A DNA stretch of 64,000 bases from Marinobacter confluentis (lineage in GTDB: Bacteria > Pseudomonadota > Gammaproteobacteria > Pseudomonadales > Oleiphilaceae). Below are positions 17,748 to 27,482 of the stretch, one piece after another. Below the pieces are notes generated by a model that searched no databases, was not told the origin of the DNA, and saw only the letters and a list, made by a program, of their open reading frames with translations. A program made the translations under genes and the position numbers. The stretch's first letter is position 1; every line of letters starts with the position of its first letter. The stretch is from the NCBI RefSeq assembly GCF_004785685.1, contig NZ_SRPF01000004.1, positions 302,729 to 366,728 of the forward strand, in the 5' to 3' direction.

Positions 17748-17769
17748 GCGCTGATTACACAATCAGCGC
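17748..17769. promoter_or_regulatory. Perfect palindrome between patB-like and AEC genes
   Basis: GCGCTGATT-ACAC-AATCAGCGC is a 9-bp perfect inverted repeat. The rest of the 17620-17815 spacer has repeated ACTTGC/GCAAGT hexamers and CCCGGCCGGG. A regulator-binding site for the divergent pair is likely; the regulator is unknown. Confidence 0.5.
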
Positions 17770-17815
17770 CCTCGTGCCGTCCCGGCGCTTTAAAGTGGCT
17801 ACACGGGAGCCCTCA

Positions 17816-18703
17816 ATGATTGCCCAGATTCTTTCCACAATGCTGCCGGTTTTCCTGATCGCCGGCTGTGGCGCACTCTATGGCCGGTATCGCACACCCG
17901 ATATTCAGGGCCTGAACGTGCTGAACATGGAACTGTTCGTGCCCATGCTGGTGTTCGCGGTGCTGGCCGACAAGCAGGCGCCGTTACAGGATTACGCGGG
18001 CCTGGCGTTGGGTGCAACGGTGGTGGTTCTGGGGTCAGGCATTATTCTGTATCCACTGGCCCGGGTTCTGAAACTGAACCTTAAAACCTTCCTGCCGCCG
18101 ATGATGTTCAACAACAGCGGCAATATGGGCATTCCATTGTTGGTACTGGCCTTTGGCGAGCAGGCATTGCCCGCCGCGATCGTGTTGTTTATCGTCGAAA
18201 TGCTGCTGCACTTTTCCTTCGGGCTGCACATGCTCGACCCCAACACCTCGATTCTGAAGCGCCTGCGGCTGCCGATTGTGTTTGCAAGCATTGCCGGCCT
18301 GGCCGTGAACTTCAGCGGCGTTGCCCTGCCGGGCTGGCTGCTGGAAACCCTGAATATGCTGGGCGGGGTGTGCATTCCGCTGATGCTGTTTGCGCTGGGG
18401 GTAAGAATGCTGGAAGTGGATTTCAGCGACTGGAAACTGGGACTTCTGGGCGCCATTGCCTGCCCCGCCAGTGGCCTGATTCTGGCCTGGCCGATGATTA
18501 TCGTGCTGGACCTGCCCGGACTTCAGGTCGCGTCCCTCTGGGTGTTCGCGGCCCTGCCGTCTGCGGTTCTCAATTATATGGTGGCTGAGCAGTACCAGCA
18601 GGAACCCCACAAGGTGGCGTCACTGGTCCTGATCAGTAATCTGGGCAGCCTGGTGGTGATGCCCATTGTGCTGGGACTGGTGTTTGCGGCGGGCTACGTT
18701 TAA
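17816..18703 (+). CDS. AEC-family transporter (auxin efflux carrier type)
   Basis: 295 residues from ATG 17816 (CGGGAGCCCTCA upstream). About ten hydrophobic helices in two halves; the FNNSGNMGIPLLVLAFGE stretch is the discontinuous-helix signature of AEC/BASS-type carriers, and the second half ends with PSAVLNYMVAEQY. Bacterial AEC proteins export malate, malonate or amino acids. The divergent lyase suggests a sulfur- or amino-acid-related substrate, but this is only context. In-frame extension to 17774 lacks a ribosome site. Confidence 0.85.
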   Translation: MIAQILSTMLPVFLIAGCGALYGRYRTPDIQGLNVLNMELFVPMLVFAVLADKQAPLQDYAGLALGATVVVLGSGIILYPLARVLKLNLKTFLPPMMFNNSGNMGIPLLVLAFGEQALPAAIVLFIVEMLLHFSFGLHMLDPNTSILKRLRLPIVFASIAGLAVNFSGVALPGWLLETLNMLGGVCIPLMLFALGVRMLEVDFSDWKLGLLGAIACPASGLILAWPMIIVLDLPGLQVASLWVFAALPSAVLNYMVAEQYQQEPHKVASLVLISNLGSLVVMPIVLGLVFAAGYV

Positions 18704-18716
18704 CGGCCCTGGCCGA

Positions 18717-20360
18717 TCAGCCTTTGAGCCGGAACACACTCACCCGCGAGCGCAGCTGACCGGCCAGAACGGCCAGATCGCGGCTGGCGCCAGCGACCTG
18801 CTCTGAGCCAGCCGAGGTTTCCACGGTGGCATCGTGAATGCGGCTGATGTTCCGGTTCACTTCTTCGGCAACAGAGCTTTGCTCTTCAGATGCACTGGCG
18901 ATCTGCGCGTTCATATCGTTAATCGCCCCCACTTCTTCGCGAATGCGGTCCAGCGCCGTTTCCGCCTCGCTGGTCTTGTCCACCGTGGTACGGGCAAGCT
19001 CGCGGCTGCTTTCCATCACCGATGCGGCCTCGCTGGCACCGGCCTGAAGGTTACCAATCATTTCCTGAATTTCACGGGTTGAATCCTGGGTCCGTGAGGC
19101 CAGTGACCGAACTTCATCCGCAACCACCGCAAAACCGCGGCCATGGGTTCCAGCACGGGCCGCCTCAATGGCCGCATTCAGCGCCAGCAGGTTGGTCTGC
19201 TCAGCGATGGCATTGATCACAACCACGATTTTTTCAATGTTGGCACTGTCGTTGGAGACCCGTTCAACAGTCCGTGCGGCTTTTTCCAGAGTGTCCGCCA
19301 GCTGGGCGATGGACGTGGTGGTTTCCTTGACGACGCGATTGCCGCTTTCTACCTCGGCATCGGCCTTTTGCGTGGCCGTTGCGGCGTTGGCCGCAAATCC
19401 GGCGACTTCATTCACTGTCGCTGCCATCTGATTGACCGCTGTAGCCATCTGCTCGGCCTCACTGGCCTGTATGCGAATCTGCTGGCTGTTGTTGTCGGAC
19501 GTGCTTTCCAGCTCAGCGGACGAATTGGTCATTTCCTCGGCGGCGACGCGAACTTCCCAGATGATGTTAGCGAGCCGCTCAATGGTGCCCTGCAGAGCGC
19601 CCATCACACTGTTCGGGTAGTCGGTACGAATATCCTGGTTCAGGTCACCATCGGCCAGCCGCCGTATGGCGCCAGCAACCTCTTCCGGCTCACCGCCAAG
19701 CACCCGCTTGAGCCTGCGAATGATGGTCCATGCCACCAGGGCACTCAGCAGCACGGCAATGCCGGTAATGGTCAGAATAAGCGTGTTGAAATTACTGGCG
19801 GTGTCTCTTACCGCCGTCACGTCACCGGCAATCAGATCTTCCTGGTGGTTGATGAACGCGTTAATCCGATCAAGCCACTCGCTGTAAGCCCCGGATACAT
19901 CTTCCAGCAAAAAATTCCTGGAGCCCTGAATGTCGCCAGCCAGGCGACGTTCCAACAACTCGTCGGTTAATCCTAGCGCCCGGCGCTGTATTTCTTTTAT
20001 CGCTGCCAGCAGCTGTTTTTCCTGGGCAGTGGCGCCCTGATCCCGGAACATGGCATCCATCGGCCCTGCAGATTGCTGATAAAAGCTTTTCAATTCCTCG
20101 ATGTCATTCAGGTGTTTCTGCAACTCCCGGTCGTTTTCCACCAGCACTGCATCACGAATGGCGATGGCTCTGTCATGAACACTACCCCGGAAATTGATGG
20201 CATACCTTTGCTTCACTGAGGCGCCATCCCCCACTTCCGTCAGGGTCCGGTCAATGAAACCTACCCGGTTGTTGCCTATCAGGCTGACCACTATCATCAG
20301 CGACAGAATCAGGCCAAAACCCAGGGTGAGGCGTTTCGCCACAGTAAGATGACCCAGCAT
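18717..20360 (-). CDS. Methyl-accepting chemotaxis protein
   Basis: 547-residue transmembrane chemoreceptor: N-terminal helix, periplasmic four-helix-bundle (4HB_MCP) domain of about 160 residues, second helix near [19 protein letters not shown], a HAMP domain ([12 protein letters not shown]), and a long cytoplasmic coiled coil. The hairpin tip [18 protein letters not shown] binds CheA/CheW, and flanking Gln/Glu pairs in AxxSxE contexts are potential methylation sites. It senses a small ligand, possibly through the bundle, and controls flagellar rotation. The C-terminus lacks a CheR-docking pentapeptide. Confidence 0.95.
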   Translation of the reverse strand: MLGHLTVAKRLTLGFGLILSLMIVVSLIGNNRVGFIDRTLTEVGDGASVKQRYAINFRGSVHDRAIAIRDAVLVENDRELQKHLNDIEELKSFYQQSAGPMDAMFRDQGATAQEKQLLAAIKEIQRRALGLTDELLERRLAGDIQGSRNFLLEDVSGAYSEWLDRINAFINHQEDLIAGDVTAVRDTASNFNTLILTITGIAVLLSALVAWTIIRRLKRVLGGEPEEVAGAIRRLADGDLNQDIRTDYPNSVMGALQGTIERLANIIWEVRVAAEEMTNSSAELESTSDNNSQQIRIQASEAEQMATAVNQMAATVNEVAGFAANAATATQKADAEVESGNRVVKETTTSIAQLADTLEKAARTVERVSNDSANIEKIVVVINAIAEQTNLLALNAAIEAARAGTHGRGFAVVADEVRSLASRTQDSTREIQEMIGNLQAGASEAASVMESSRELARTTVDKTSEAETALDRIREEVGAINDMNAQIASASEEQSSVAEEVNRNISRIHDATVETSAGSEQVAGASRDLAVLAGQLRSRVSVFRLKG

Positions 20361-20578
20361 ACACAGACTCCAGAAATTGATTCACTGGGCAGGGTATTCA
20401 CTGAATTCCGCAATTCAGATCAGCCAGCACTCCAGAAACATCCCTTTGTTGACAACAATTTTCATTGGAGTAACGAACAGTTACATCGCTACCCGGTTCC
20501 CCTTGCAACTACCGTGACTTTGGCCGATGGTTAAAGACTGAACTGACTCACATGCAATTCTGATAGGGAGGTCTACCC
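20361..20578. promoter_or_regulatory. Divergent promoter region, MCP / fadE
   Basis: No gene. Two inverted repeats stand out: CTGAATT-CCGC-AATTCAG (20401-20418) and GTAAC-GAACA-GTTAC near 20476. TAGGGAGG at 20562-20569 is the fadE ribosome site. Either repeat could be an operator for a fatty-acid regulator, but neither matches a motif I can name. Confidence 0.4.
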
Positions 20579-23086
20579 ATGAGTGTTCTTCTGCTGCTTC
20601 TCAGTGCCCTGGTGCTGATCTACCTGGGCATTGGCGGTACCACCGCTGCCGGCGTGCTTGTTATCGCCACCCTAATCGGGCTGTTTCAGGACGGCTGGCA
20701 CCTTGTCAGTCTCCTGTTTGGTGGCGGCCTGCTGGCGCTGAGCCTGGTTTTGCTGATGCCGGGCGAATTCCGCCGCAACAAGCTGAGTGCGCCATTGCTA
20801 GGCTGGGTTCGGGGGCGCCTGCCCCAACTGTCTTCCACAGAAGAAGAAGCCCTGCGCTCGGGCACCGTGGACTGGGACGGCGAGCTGTTTTCAGGTCAAC
20901 CGGAATGGTCGAAGCTGCTTGACGCCAAGCCGGCGCACCTGAGCAGCGAGGAACAGGCGTTTCTGGATGGCCCGGTGGAAACGCTTTGCGGCATGCTGGA
21001 TGACTGGAAGATCACCCATGAAGAGTACGACCTGCCACCGAAGGTCTGGAAATTCATCCGCGAAAACGGTTTTTTCGGGCTGATGATCCCGGAGGAACAG
21101 GGCGGCAAGGGCTTTTCCCACACCGCCCACTCTGAAATCGTCATGAAAATTTCCACCCGCAGCGTATCCACCGCGGTCACCGTGATGGTACCCAACTCCC
21201 TGGGCCCCGGCGAACTGCTTATGGAGTACGGTACCGACGCCCAGAAGGCATTTTATCTACCCAGACTGGCCGGCGGCGAAGAAATCCCCTGTTTTGCCCT
21301 GACCTCTCCGGTCGCCGGATCTGACGCCGGCGCCATTCCAGACAAGGGCATTGTCTGCAAGGGTCAGTGGAACGGCGAAGAAGTACTGGGTCTGAAAGTC
21401 ACCTGGAACAAGCGCTATATTACCCTGGCACCAGTGGCCACCCTGATCGGCCTCGCCATCAAGGTGTATGACCCGGACAAACTGCTAGGCGACAACGACG
21501 ACATAGGCGTGACCTGCGTCATGGTCCCAAAGGATCTGGAAGGGGTAAACTCCGGCGCCCGCCATTTGCCGATGAATACCGTATTCATGAACGGGCCTAC
21601 CTGGGGCAACGATGTGTTCATCCCCATGGACCAGGTCATCGGTGGCCAGGACAAGCTGGGCAAGGGCTGGAAAATGCTGCTGGAGTGCCTGTCTATAGGC
21701 CGCTCGATCTCGCTGCCCGCTCTCGGTACCGGCGCTGGCAAGGTTGCCAGCCTGGCAACCGGTTCCTATGCCCTGACCCGTGAGCAGTTCGGCCGTTCTA
21801 TTAGCCAGTTCGAAGGCGTACAGGAAGCCCTGGAACCCATTGCCGGCTACACCTACATGATGGACGCTGCCCGCCTGCTGACCGCCGGCATGCTAGACCG
21901 GGGCGTTCGGCCCTCCGTGCCCTCTGCGCTGCTGAAATACCGCAATACGGACCTGATGCGCAAAGTCATCAACCATTCCATGGATGTGGTCGCAGGCCGT
22001 GGTGTCATCACCGGCCCCCGCAACTTCCTGGCCCGGGCCTATCAGGCGGTGCCCATTGGTATTACGGTGGAAGGCGCCAACATTCTGACCCGAAGCCTGA
22101 TGGTGTTCGGCCAGGGCGCCATTCGCTGTCACCCGTTCATTGTGGAAGAAATCGCAGCGGCGGGGATGGAAGACAAAAAAGCGGCCGTTGAGAAGTTCGA
22201 CGGTATCTTCTATCGCCATATTGCTCACACCACGCGGAACGCCCTGCGGTCCTTCGTGCTAGCGCTGACCGGTGGTTTTCTGGAACCGGTCCCACGCCAG
22301 GGCAACATCCAGTCTTCGTACCGCCAGCTGGCCCGCTTCTCCGCCGCCTTCGCACTGATGACCGATGTCACCCTGCTTTCCGTCGGGGGCGGTCTGAAGG
22401 CCCGCCAGAGGCTGTCCGGGCGAATGGCGGATTGCCTGGTGCATCTTTACTACGCCACGGCGGTGATCAAGCAGTGGCACGAGGAAGGCTACCCGGACGA
22501 CCAGCGCCCGCTGGTGGACTGGTGCCTGCAGACCTGCCTGCGAGATCTCAAAGTCTCGATGCGTGAACTGGTCATCAACTTCCCGGTGCCGCTGCTGCGC
22601 TGGCCGCTGCGGCTTCTGGTATTCCCGCTGGGCGCGACCGGCCTTAACGGCCCGGACGACATCCTGGGTACCACGGTGGCCAACAGCATTGTCAAAGACA
22701 CGCCACTGCGCCAGCGCATCAGCCGGGGAGCCTATGTAAACACCGATCCGGAAGATTCCCTGGGCCGGGTGCTGAACGCCTACCGGCTGGCCAATGAGAC
22801 CAAGGATATGCGCGATCGCCTCCATGACGCCATGCGCAACCGCGACGAAGACGAGCTTGGCGGCATTGACCTGTTGATGGGCCACCAGCGCAAGGAGCTT
22901 GTGGACTGGGCCTGTGAGCAGGGCGTGGTGAAAAAGGAGGAGCGCGCAAAACTACTGGAAGCACTCGAAGCGCTTTATGACGTCATTCGCGTGGATGCCT
23001 TTGATGCCGACGGACTGAAGTCGCTGTCCCGCTGCGCCAAGGGCAAGCGTAAAGTCGTCGAACGCCCGCCAAGAGAAGAGGAATAA
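20579..23086 (+). CDS. fadE: Acyl-CoA dehydrogenase FadE
   Basis: 835-residue FadE-type enzyme that performs the first step of beta-oxidation, forming trans-2-enoyl-CoA. Two N-terminal membrane helices (LLLLSALVLIYLGIG and a second near LLFGGGLLALSLVLLMP) are followed by a charged linker, the FAD-binding dehydrogenase domain with LTSPVAGSDAGAIPD, GRSISLPALGTGAGK and REQFGRSISQFEGVQE, and a C-terminal DUF1974 extension peculiar to FadE. Length matches E. coli FadE (814). Central to fatty-acid or alkane-derived acyl-CoA use; a hairpin follows the gene. Confidence 0.95.
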   Translation: MSVLLLLLSALVLIYLGIGGTTAAGVLVIATLIGLFQDGWHLVSLLFGGGLLALSLVLLMPGEFRRNKLSAPLLGWVRGRLPQLSSTEEEALRSGTVDWDGELFSGQPEWSKLLDAKPAHLSSEEQAFLDGPVETLCGMLDDWKITHEEYDLPPKVWKFIRENGFFGLMIPEEQGGKGFSHTAHSEIVMKISTRSVSTAVTVMVPNSLGPGELLMEYGTDAQKAFYLPRLAGGEEIPCFALTSPVAGSDAGAIPDKGIVCKGQWNGEEVLGLKVTWNKRYITLAPVATLIGLAIKVYDPDKLLGDNDDIGVTCVMVPKDLEGVNSGARHLPMNTVFMNGPTWGNDVFIPMDQVIGGQDKLGKGWKMLLECLSIGRSISLPALGTGAGKVASLATGSYALTREQFGRSISQFEGVQEALEPIAGYTYMMDAARLLTAGMLDRGVRPSVPSALLKYRNTDLMRKVINHSMDVVAGRGVITGPRNFLARAYQAVPIGITVEGANILTRSLMVFGQGAIRCHPFIVEEIAAAGMEDKKAAVEKFDGIFYRHIAHTTRNALRSFVLALTGGFLEPVPRQGNIQSSYRQLARFSAAFALMTDVTLLSVGGGLKARQRLSGRMADCLVHLYYATAVIKQWHEEGYPDDQRPLVDWCLQTCLRDLKVSMRELVINFPVPLLRWPLRLLVFPLGATGLNGPDDILGTTVANSIVKDTPLRQRISRGAYVNTDPEDSLGRVLNAYRLANETKDMRDRLHDAMRNRDEDELGGIDLLMGHQRKELVDWACEQGVVKKEERAKLLEALEALYDVIRVDAFDADGLKSLSRCAKGKRKVVERPPREEE

Positions 23087-23092
23087 TTCCAG

Positions 23093-23123
23093 CCAGCCGC
23101 ATCCGATGACAGGATGCGGCTGG
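23093..23123 (+). terminator. Hairpin after fadE
   Basis: CCAGCCGCATCC pairs perfectly with GGATGCGGCTGG over 12 bp around GATGACA, starting 6 bases after the fadE stop. No long T-run follows. From 23230 to 23320 the DNA turns strikingly AT-rich, which probably holds the promoter of the ABC operon. Confidence 0.65.
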
Positions 23124-23323
23124 AATCCCAGATTATTCTGATACGCCCCACTTCTTTGCTACCTTCCTGCCCGACTGACAAGCCACCATTGTCTGCGCCT
23201 TTAAGTGTGATTGGCACATTCAATGGTTCAAGGCATGGGAAATCCTTTTTTTCGAAAACTTTAAGTTATAAAATAAAAGATCAATATTTCATTTTAGAAT
23301 ATAAAGATATTCCGGCAGGCTAT

Positions 23324-24094
23324 ATGAAACTGAACTTCAGTCAGGTCACCAAATCCTTCGGCGATCTGAACGTGATCAAACAGTTTGACACCAGCATCGC
23401 GGACGGCGAGATCGTAGCGTTGGTGGGTCCCTCTGGTTGCGGCAAATCAACGCTGTTGCACATGCTTGCCGGTCTGCAGCAACCTTCATCCGGTAGCCTT
23501 ACGGCAGATGGCGACTCTGTTGCCGAACCATCCCCGGAGCGCACGCTGGTCTTCCAGGAACACGCGCTCTATCCCTGGATGACCCTGCGCGACAACGTGT
23601 CACTGGCGCTGGAATTTCAGGACCAGCCCCGCAAGGAATCCCTGGTGGAAGCCGAAAAGTGGCTGGCCCGGGTGCAGCTGTCAGGTTTTGAAGATTACTA
23701 CCCTCACCAGGTGTCTGGCGGTATGCGCCAGCGCTGCGCCCTGGCCCGGGCTTTTATTGCCCGCCCCAAAGTCCTGCTGCTGGATGAACCTTTCGGGGCG
23801 CTGGACGCGCTGACCCGGATGACCCTGCAAAGCGTACTGAAAGACCTCATTGAAGAAGAACGGCCCACCGTGGTTCTGGTCACCCACGATGTGGACGAAG
23901 CACTTTACCTGGCGGACCGGGTGATGGTCTTCAGCCAGCGCCCGGCGACCGTCCTCAAGGAAGTCGAGCTGGGCCACATTCCCAAGACCCACGACCTGTC
24001 TGCATTTGCCGATGTCCGCCGGGAAGTTCTGAACCTGCTGGGCATAGACACCGAACAACACGAACCCAAAGATTACCAAGGAGAAATGGCATGA
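23324..24094 (+). CDS. ABC importer ATPase (nitrate/sulfonate/taurine class)
   Basis: 256 residues from ATG 23324 (the first start that gives the normal KLNFSQVTKSFGDL beginning). Walker A GPSGCGKST, Q-loop FQEHALYPW, signature VSGGMRQR, Walker B LLLDEPFGALD and switch THDVDEALYLADR are intact. The A-loop and DVDEAL are typical of SsuB/TauB/NrtD. It energises import together with the two following genes; its stop overlaps the binding-protein start by four bases, so the trio is translationally coupled. Confidence 0.93.
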   Translation: MKLNFSQVTKSFGDLNVIKQFDTSIADGEIVALVGPSGCGKSTLLHMLAGLQQPSSGSLTADGDSVAEPSPERTLVFQEHALYPWMTLRDNVSLALEFQDQPRKESLVEAEKWLARVQLSGFEDYYPHQVSGGMRQRCALARAFIARPKVLLLDEPFGALDALTRMTLQSVLKDLIEEERPTVVLVTHDVDEALYLADRVMVFSQRPATVLKEVELGHIPKTHDLSAFADVRREVLNLLGIDTEQHEPKDYQGEMA

Positions 24095-25086
24095 ACCGTT
24101 CTTTACTGGCTGCCCTGTTTGCCTTCGTGCTGGGCCTGGCTGTAATCAGCCCGGCCACCGCAGCAGAAGAATTCCGCGTTGGCTACGTCCGGGTTATGGA
24201 CGATGCCCAGGCCATGCTGGCTTATGAGGCGGGTCTCTATGAAAAATATGGCCTGGACGCCCAGCTGATTGAGTTCACCTCCGGCACCGACCTGATCAAG
24301 GGCATTGTCGGGGGCCAGCTGGATATTGGCGTGCTGGGCTTCTCTAACGCCTTCACCTGGGCCTCTCGCGGCGCAGACCTGAAGATCGTGGGCGGCGCTC
24401 AGCGTGGCTACCACTCCATTCTTGTGCGCGAAGACGCCAACATCGATCAGGTGTCGGATCTGCGGGGTAAAAGCCTCGCCTCCCAGAAGCAGGGCAGTAC
24501 CGCCGATATCGTCCTCAAGGGCGTGACTCTGGCAGACGCCGGGCTGGCACCCGCCGACCTGAACATCCTCGGGGTAGCCCCCGCAGTGGCGGTGCAGTCA
24601 CTGGTGGGCGGCCGGGTCAATGCCGCCTTCTTGTTCGAGCCCTATGCCAGCATCGCCCAGCTGGTGGCGCCGGTGAAAGAAATCTACGAAGTGGGCTCAG
24701 TATGGCCCTTCCCCTGCATGGTGGTGATCACCTCCGGAGACACCCTGAAGAACCGCAAAGAGCTGGTCTGGGCCGCCATGGATGCCCAGCGTGACGCCAT
24801 CGACATGCTGGAAAACGAGCCTGAGAAAGCCGCACCCTACATCACCGACTACTTCATCAAGGAAGCCAGCGTGAAGTCCCTGAATCAGGGCGAAGTTCCG
24901 GCACAGCAGGTGATTTCAACGGCGATTCAGACCAACGACTTCAGCGCCAAGCTGACCGACGGCGACATCAGCCGTATGCGGGAGCTGGCGGCGATCATGC
25001 AACAGCAGGGCATACTGCCGGCGGACAAAGACTTTGACGTTGACGGCCTGCTCGACCTGGCCTGGCAAGAGGCACGTGGACTCTAA
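24091..25086 (+). CDS. Periplasmic substrate-binding protein (NMT1/SsuA-like)
   Basis: 331 residues with a clear signal peptide (cleavage near PATAAEEF). The mature protein has the two-lobed NMT1/THI5/SsuA fold: VGYVRVMDDAQAMLAYEAGLYEKYGL is the usual first strand and helix, GIVGGQLDIGVLG and AFLFEPYASIAQL are family signatures. Ligands of this class include sulfonates, taurine, nitrate and pyrimidine precursors; the sequence alone does not choose among them. It delivers ligand to the permease encoded 2 bases downstream. Confidence 0.9.
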   Translation: MNRSLLAALFAFVLGLAVISPATAAEEFRVGYVRVMDDAQAMLAYEAGLYEKYGLDAQLIEFTSGTDLIKGIVGGQLDIGVLGFSNAFTWASRGADLKIVGGAQRGYHSILVREDANIDQVSDLRGKSLASQKQGSTADIVLKGVTLADAGLAPADLNILGVAPAVAVQSLVGGRVNAAFLFEPYASIAQLVAPVKEIYEVGSVWPFPCMVVITSGDTLKNRKELVWAAMDAQRDAIDMLENEPEKAAPYITDYFIKEASVKSLNQGEVPAQQVISTAIQTNDFSAKLTDGDISRMRELAAIMQQQGILPADKDFDVDGLLDLAWQEARGL

Positions 25087-25088
25087 TC

Positions 25089-25859
25089 ATGGCTGACCGC
25101 TCTTCCTCCGGCGTAGCCAGTAAACGGGCCTACGTCGCGGCGATTCTGATCATCATGTTGTTCTGGCAGGTGGCCGCCTGGTTCCTGCCGGACTTCCTGA
25201 TGCCCGACGTGCCCACGGCACTGATAAGGCTGTGGGAAGAGCTGAACAGCAGCGAGTTCTACGAGGGTCTCGGCAACAGCATGACCCGGCTGGGCGCCGG
25301 CTACGGTTCCGCGCTCTTCTTCGGCATCATTCTGGGACTGGTGGGCGGCACCCTGAACGCGGTGCGCAGCACCCTCAAGGCCGCCATCATCATTCTACAG
25401 TCGATCCCATCCATTGCCTGGGTGCCGCTGTTCCTGATCCTGATGGGTTTCGGCAACCTGCCGATTATCGTGGTGGTGGCCATTGGCGCCTTCTTCCCAA
25501 CCGCCCTCAGCGTGATGAACGCCACTGAAAGCGTGGAAAAGGTCCACATTTCGGCGGCCCGGGTGATGGGTGCGTCCAAGCTGCAGATGCTCAAGCGGGT
25601 CTACTTTCCCGCGGTAACTCCCGAGTTGATTACCGGCGCCCAGCTTGCCTTCGGCAACGCCTGGCGAGCGCTGATCTCCGCCGAGATGATCGTCGGCTTC
25701 AGCGCTGGCCTGGGCAAATCCCTGGCCTATTCCGGCGAGATTGCCGACATGACCGGTGTGATGACCAACATACTGGTGATTGCAGTGCTGGCCGCGGTAA
25801 TCGACCAGGTGATCCTGGAACGCATCAAGCATCGCCTGCTGCGCTACCAGTACCTCTAA
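25089..25859 (+). CDS. ABC importer permease (SsuC/TauC-like)
   Basis: 256 residues with about six membrane helices. The cytoplasmic EAA loop reads AARVMGASKLQMLKRVYFPAVTPELITG, the coupling segment for the ATPase. SIPSIAWVPLFLILMGFGNLPII is characteristic of BPD permeases of the nitrate/sulfonate class. Last gene of the three-gene importer operon, 2 bases after the binding protein. A GC-rich hairpin follows. Confidence 0.92.
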   Translation: MADRSSSGVASKRAYVAAILIIMLFWQVAAWFLPDFLMPDVPTALIRLWEELNSSEFYEGLGNSMTRLGAGYGSALFFGIILGLVGGTLNAVRSTLKAAIIILQSIPSIAWVPLFLILMGFGNLPIIVVVAIGAFFPTALSVMNATESVEKVHISAARVMGASKLQMLKRVYFPAVTPELITGAQLAFGNAWRALISAEMIVGFSAGLGKSLAYSGEIADMTGVMTNILVIAVLAAVIDQVILERIKHRLLRYQYL

Positions 25860-25896
25860 GCACTGCATCTGAACCATACCTCTGAAACCAACGCCA

Positions 25897-25914
25897 GGGC
25901 GCCCGCAGGCGCCC
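25897..25914. terminator. GC-rich hairpin between convergent genes
   Basis: GGGCGCC-CGCA-GGCGCCC, a perfect 7-bp stem with a 4-base loop, lies 37 bases after the permease and just before the stop of the opposite-strand gene. It could end transcripts from both sides; no T-run is present. Confidence 0.55.
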
Positions 25915-25918
25915 ACGG

Positions 25919-26221
25919 CTACTGACCCAGAATGTCGATGATCTCGCGGGTGTCCTTAATGATGGTGTAGACCTGATCCTCCACCTCTATCTCCTGACGG
26001 TTATCCCCCAAATCGCGAACCTCCCCATAGGGCAGCAGCGCCGGATCAAAGCGGTCGCCAGTTCGATAATTCAGCTTTTTCTGCCAGCCTGGAGGCAGCG
26101 GCTCCCCCCGTTCAATCTTCTTCTGCAGTCCCGGCGGCAGCTGGTCACCCTGCTTGGCCATGACCGGTGTCGTCGCCACAAGGGCAGCGGCAAGCAAAGT
26201 GGTGATCAAAATGGTTTTCAT
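25919..26221 (-). CDS. Small periplasmic RcnB-like protein
   Basis: 100 residues: signal peptide (cleavage after VMA), then the repeated LPPG pattern (QLPPGLQKKIERGEPLPPGWQKKL) and a C-terminal DQVYTIIKDTREIIDIL segment. This layout resembles short RcnB-type envelope proteins, where a basic Pro-Gly segment precedes a small beta domain. RcnB influences nickel/cobalt efflux in E. coli, but that function cannot be assumed here. TCAGGAGAAGT precedes the ATG. Confidence 0.72.
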   Translation of the reverse strand: MKTILITTLLAAALVATTPVMAKQGDQLPPGLQKKIERGEPLPPGWQKKLNYRTGDRFDPALLPYGEVRDLGDNRQEIEVEDQVYTIIKDTREIIDILGQ

Positions 26222-26279
26222 CGGTTACTTCTCCTGATTATCCGTCGATGGATCCCGGCTCGGACCCGGTTGTTTATCT

Positions 26280-27227
26280 TCATTCATTGCGCAGGCCACC
26301 GAGGATGGCCTCGTCCACCAGCCAGCGACGCAGCATCTGAATCCCACGCTCGTGGCGGCGACTGGTTTTCCAGGCAAAATAGAAGGTGTCCCCGGTCATC
26401 ACCGCATGACCCGGCAGACGCACAAAGTCCCCCGAATCCTTGCGCGTGCTGAGCATGTAATCGTTGGTCAGGGCGATGCCCTGATGAAATCGGGCCGCCT
26501 CCAGAGCCAGCAGCATATGGCTGAAATGCTGCAGCCGGGCGTCAGCAGGAATCGTCTGGTTCACCGTGCCATACCAAGCCTCCCAGTCGCCCGCGGCCTT
26601 GTCAAAAATGCTATGGGTGGACAGCAGCGGGAACCCGGACACATGTTCCGGCGTCAACGCCGGCGTATCCGCCCCGGGAGCCTGAGCGTCCCATCCCAGC
26701 TCCCGCCGCATCCGCTGCCAGTAATCCTGGCTGCACACCGGAAACAGGCGCTCGGTGTAAAGCAGCTCATAGCTGAAGGCCGCCGACGCCGGCTTGATGG
26801 TGATGAAACAGTCCGCCACCCGGTCCGACAGCACCGGGCTCTCGCTGCTCATCTCCAGCGCCAGTTCCAACTGCGGATACTGCCGCTGTAGATCCGGCAG
26901 CCGCGGCACCAACCAGCGCACCGCAAAGGAGCTGAACACCGACAGCCGCAGGCGCGCTCCCTCGTGGCCCAGTAACTGCTCACTGACCCGCTCGATCTGC
27001 AGCAGCGCCGTGCCAATACCATCCAGATACTGCCGCCCCTCATCGGTCAACGTCAGTGTGCGACCACTACGCCAGAACAGCTTCTCCCCCAGATAGGTTT
27101 CCAGCTGCTTGATCTGATGACTGATCGCACTCTGGCTCACCGCCAGTTCCTCGGCAGCCAGCGAAAAGCTGTTCAATCGGGCAACGGCTTCGAATACGGG
27201 GAGCGCTTTCAGGGGTGGGAGCCTCAT
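26280..27227 (-). CDS. LysR-family regulator (GcvA-like)
   Basis: 315-residue LysR-type transcription factor. The N-terminal winged helix contains LNSFSLAAEELAVSQSAISHQIKQLE and the wing GRTLTLTDEG; the C-terminal periplasmic-binding-like domain would sense a small coinducer. RLPPLKALPVFEAVARLNSFS is the beginning typical of the GcvA subgroup. It is divergent from the DMT permease at 27483, which it may control. Hairpin element copy 3 lies in the shared spacer. Confidence 0.9.
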   Translation of the reverse strand: MRLPPLKALPVFEAVARLNSFSLAAEELAVSQSAISHQIKQLETYLGEKLFWRSGRTLTLTDEGRQYLDGIGTALLQIERVSEQLLGHEGARLRLSVFSSFAVRWLVPRLPDLQRQYPQLELALEMSSESPVLSDRVADCFITIKPASAAFSYELLYTERLFPVCSQDYWQRMRRELGWDAQAPGADTPALTPEHVSGFPLLSTHSIFDKAAGDWEAWYGTVNQTIPADARLQHFSHMLLALEAARFHQGIALTNDYMLSTRKDSGDFVRLPGHAVMTGDTFYFAWKTSRRHERGIQMLRRWLVDEAILGGLRNE

Positions 27228-27317
27228 TATCTATTTTTCTACTACCTAGTGATTAAAGATCATTTTATCGGATATTAGCACGCGCATAGAATGCCTGCTT
27301 CAAGCCCGGGTGTGGTC

Positions 27318-27427
27318 GCCCTGGGTATTGCCTCTTTCAAAACACGCTCCTTACGGCCCATCCCTGGGGCGCTCGGGCTCCGCCATCCATGGCTCCGCAC
27401 AGTTTTGAAAGAGGCAATACCCAGGGC
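27318..27427 (-). repeat. Hairpin element copy 3 (26-bp perfect arms)
   Basis: Perfect 26-base arms at 27318-27343 and 27402-27427 enclose a 58-base core in minus orientation (one base longer than the other copies, GTAAGG in place of GAAGG). Arms contain CTGGGTATTGCC and are unrelated to other copies. It sits between divergent LysR and DMT genes, 55 bases before the latter. Confidence 0.94.
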
Positions 27428-27482
27428 TCTGCAATCTTCGGGTGATGGCGATCGAATAAGACAGGATATTAGGAGGTAAAAC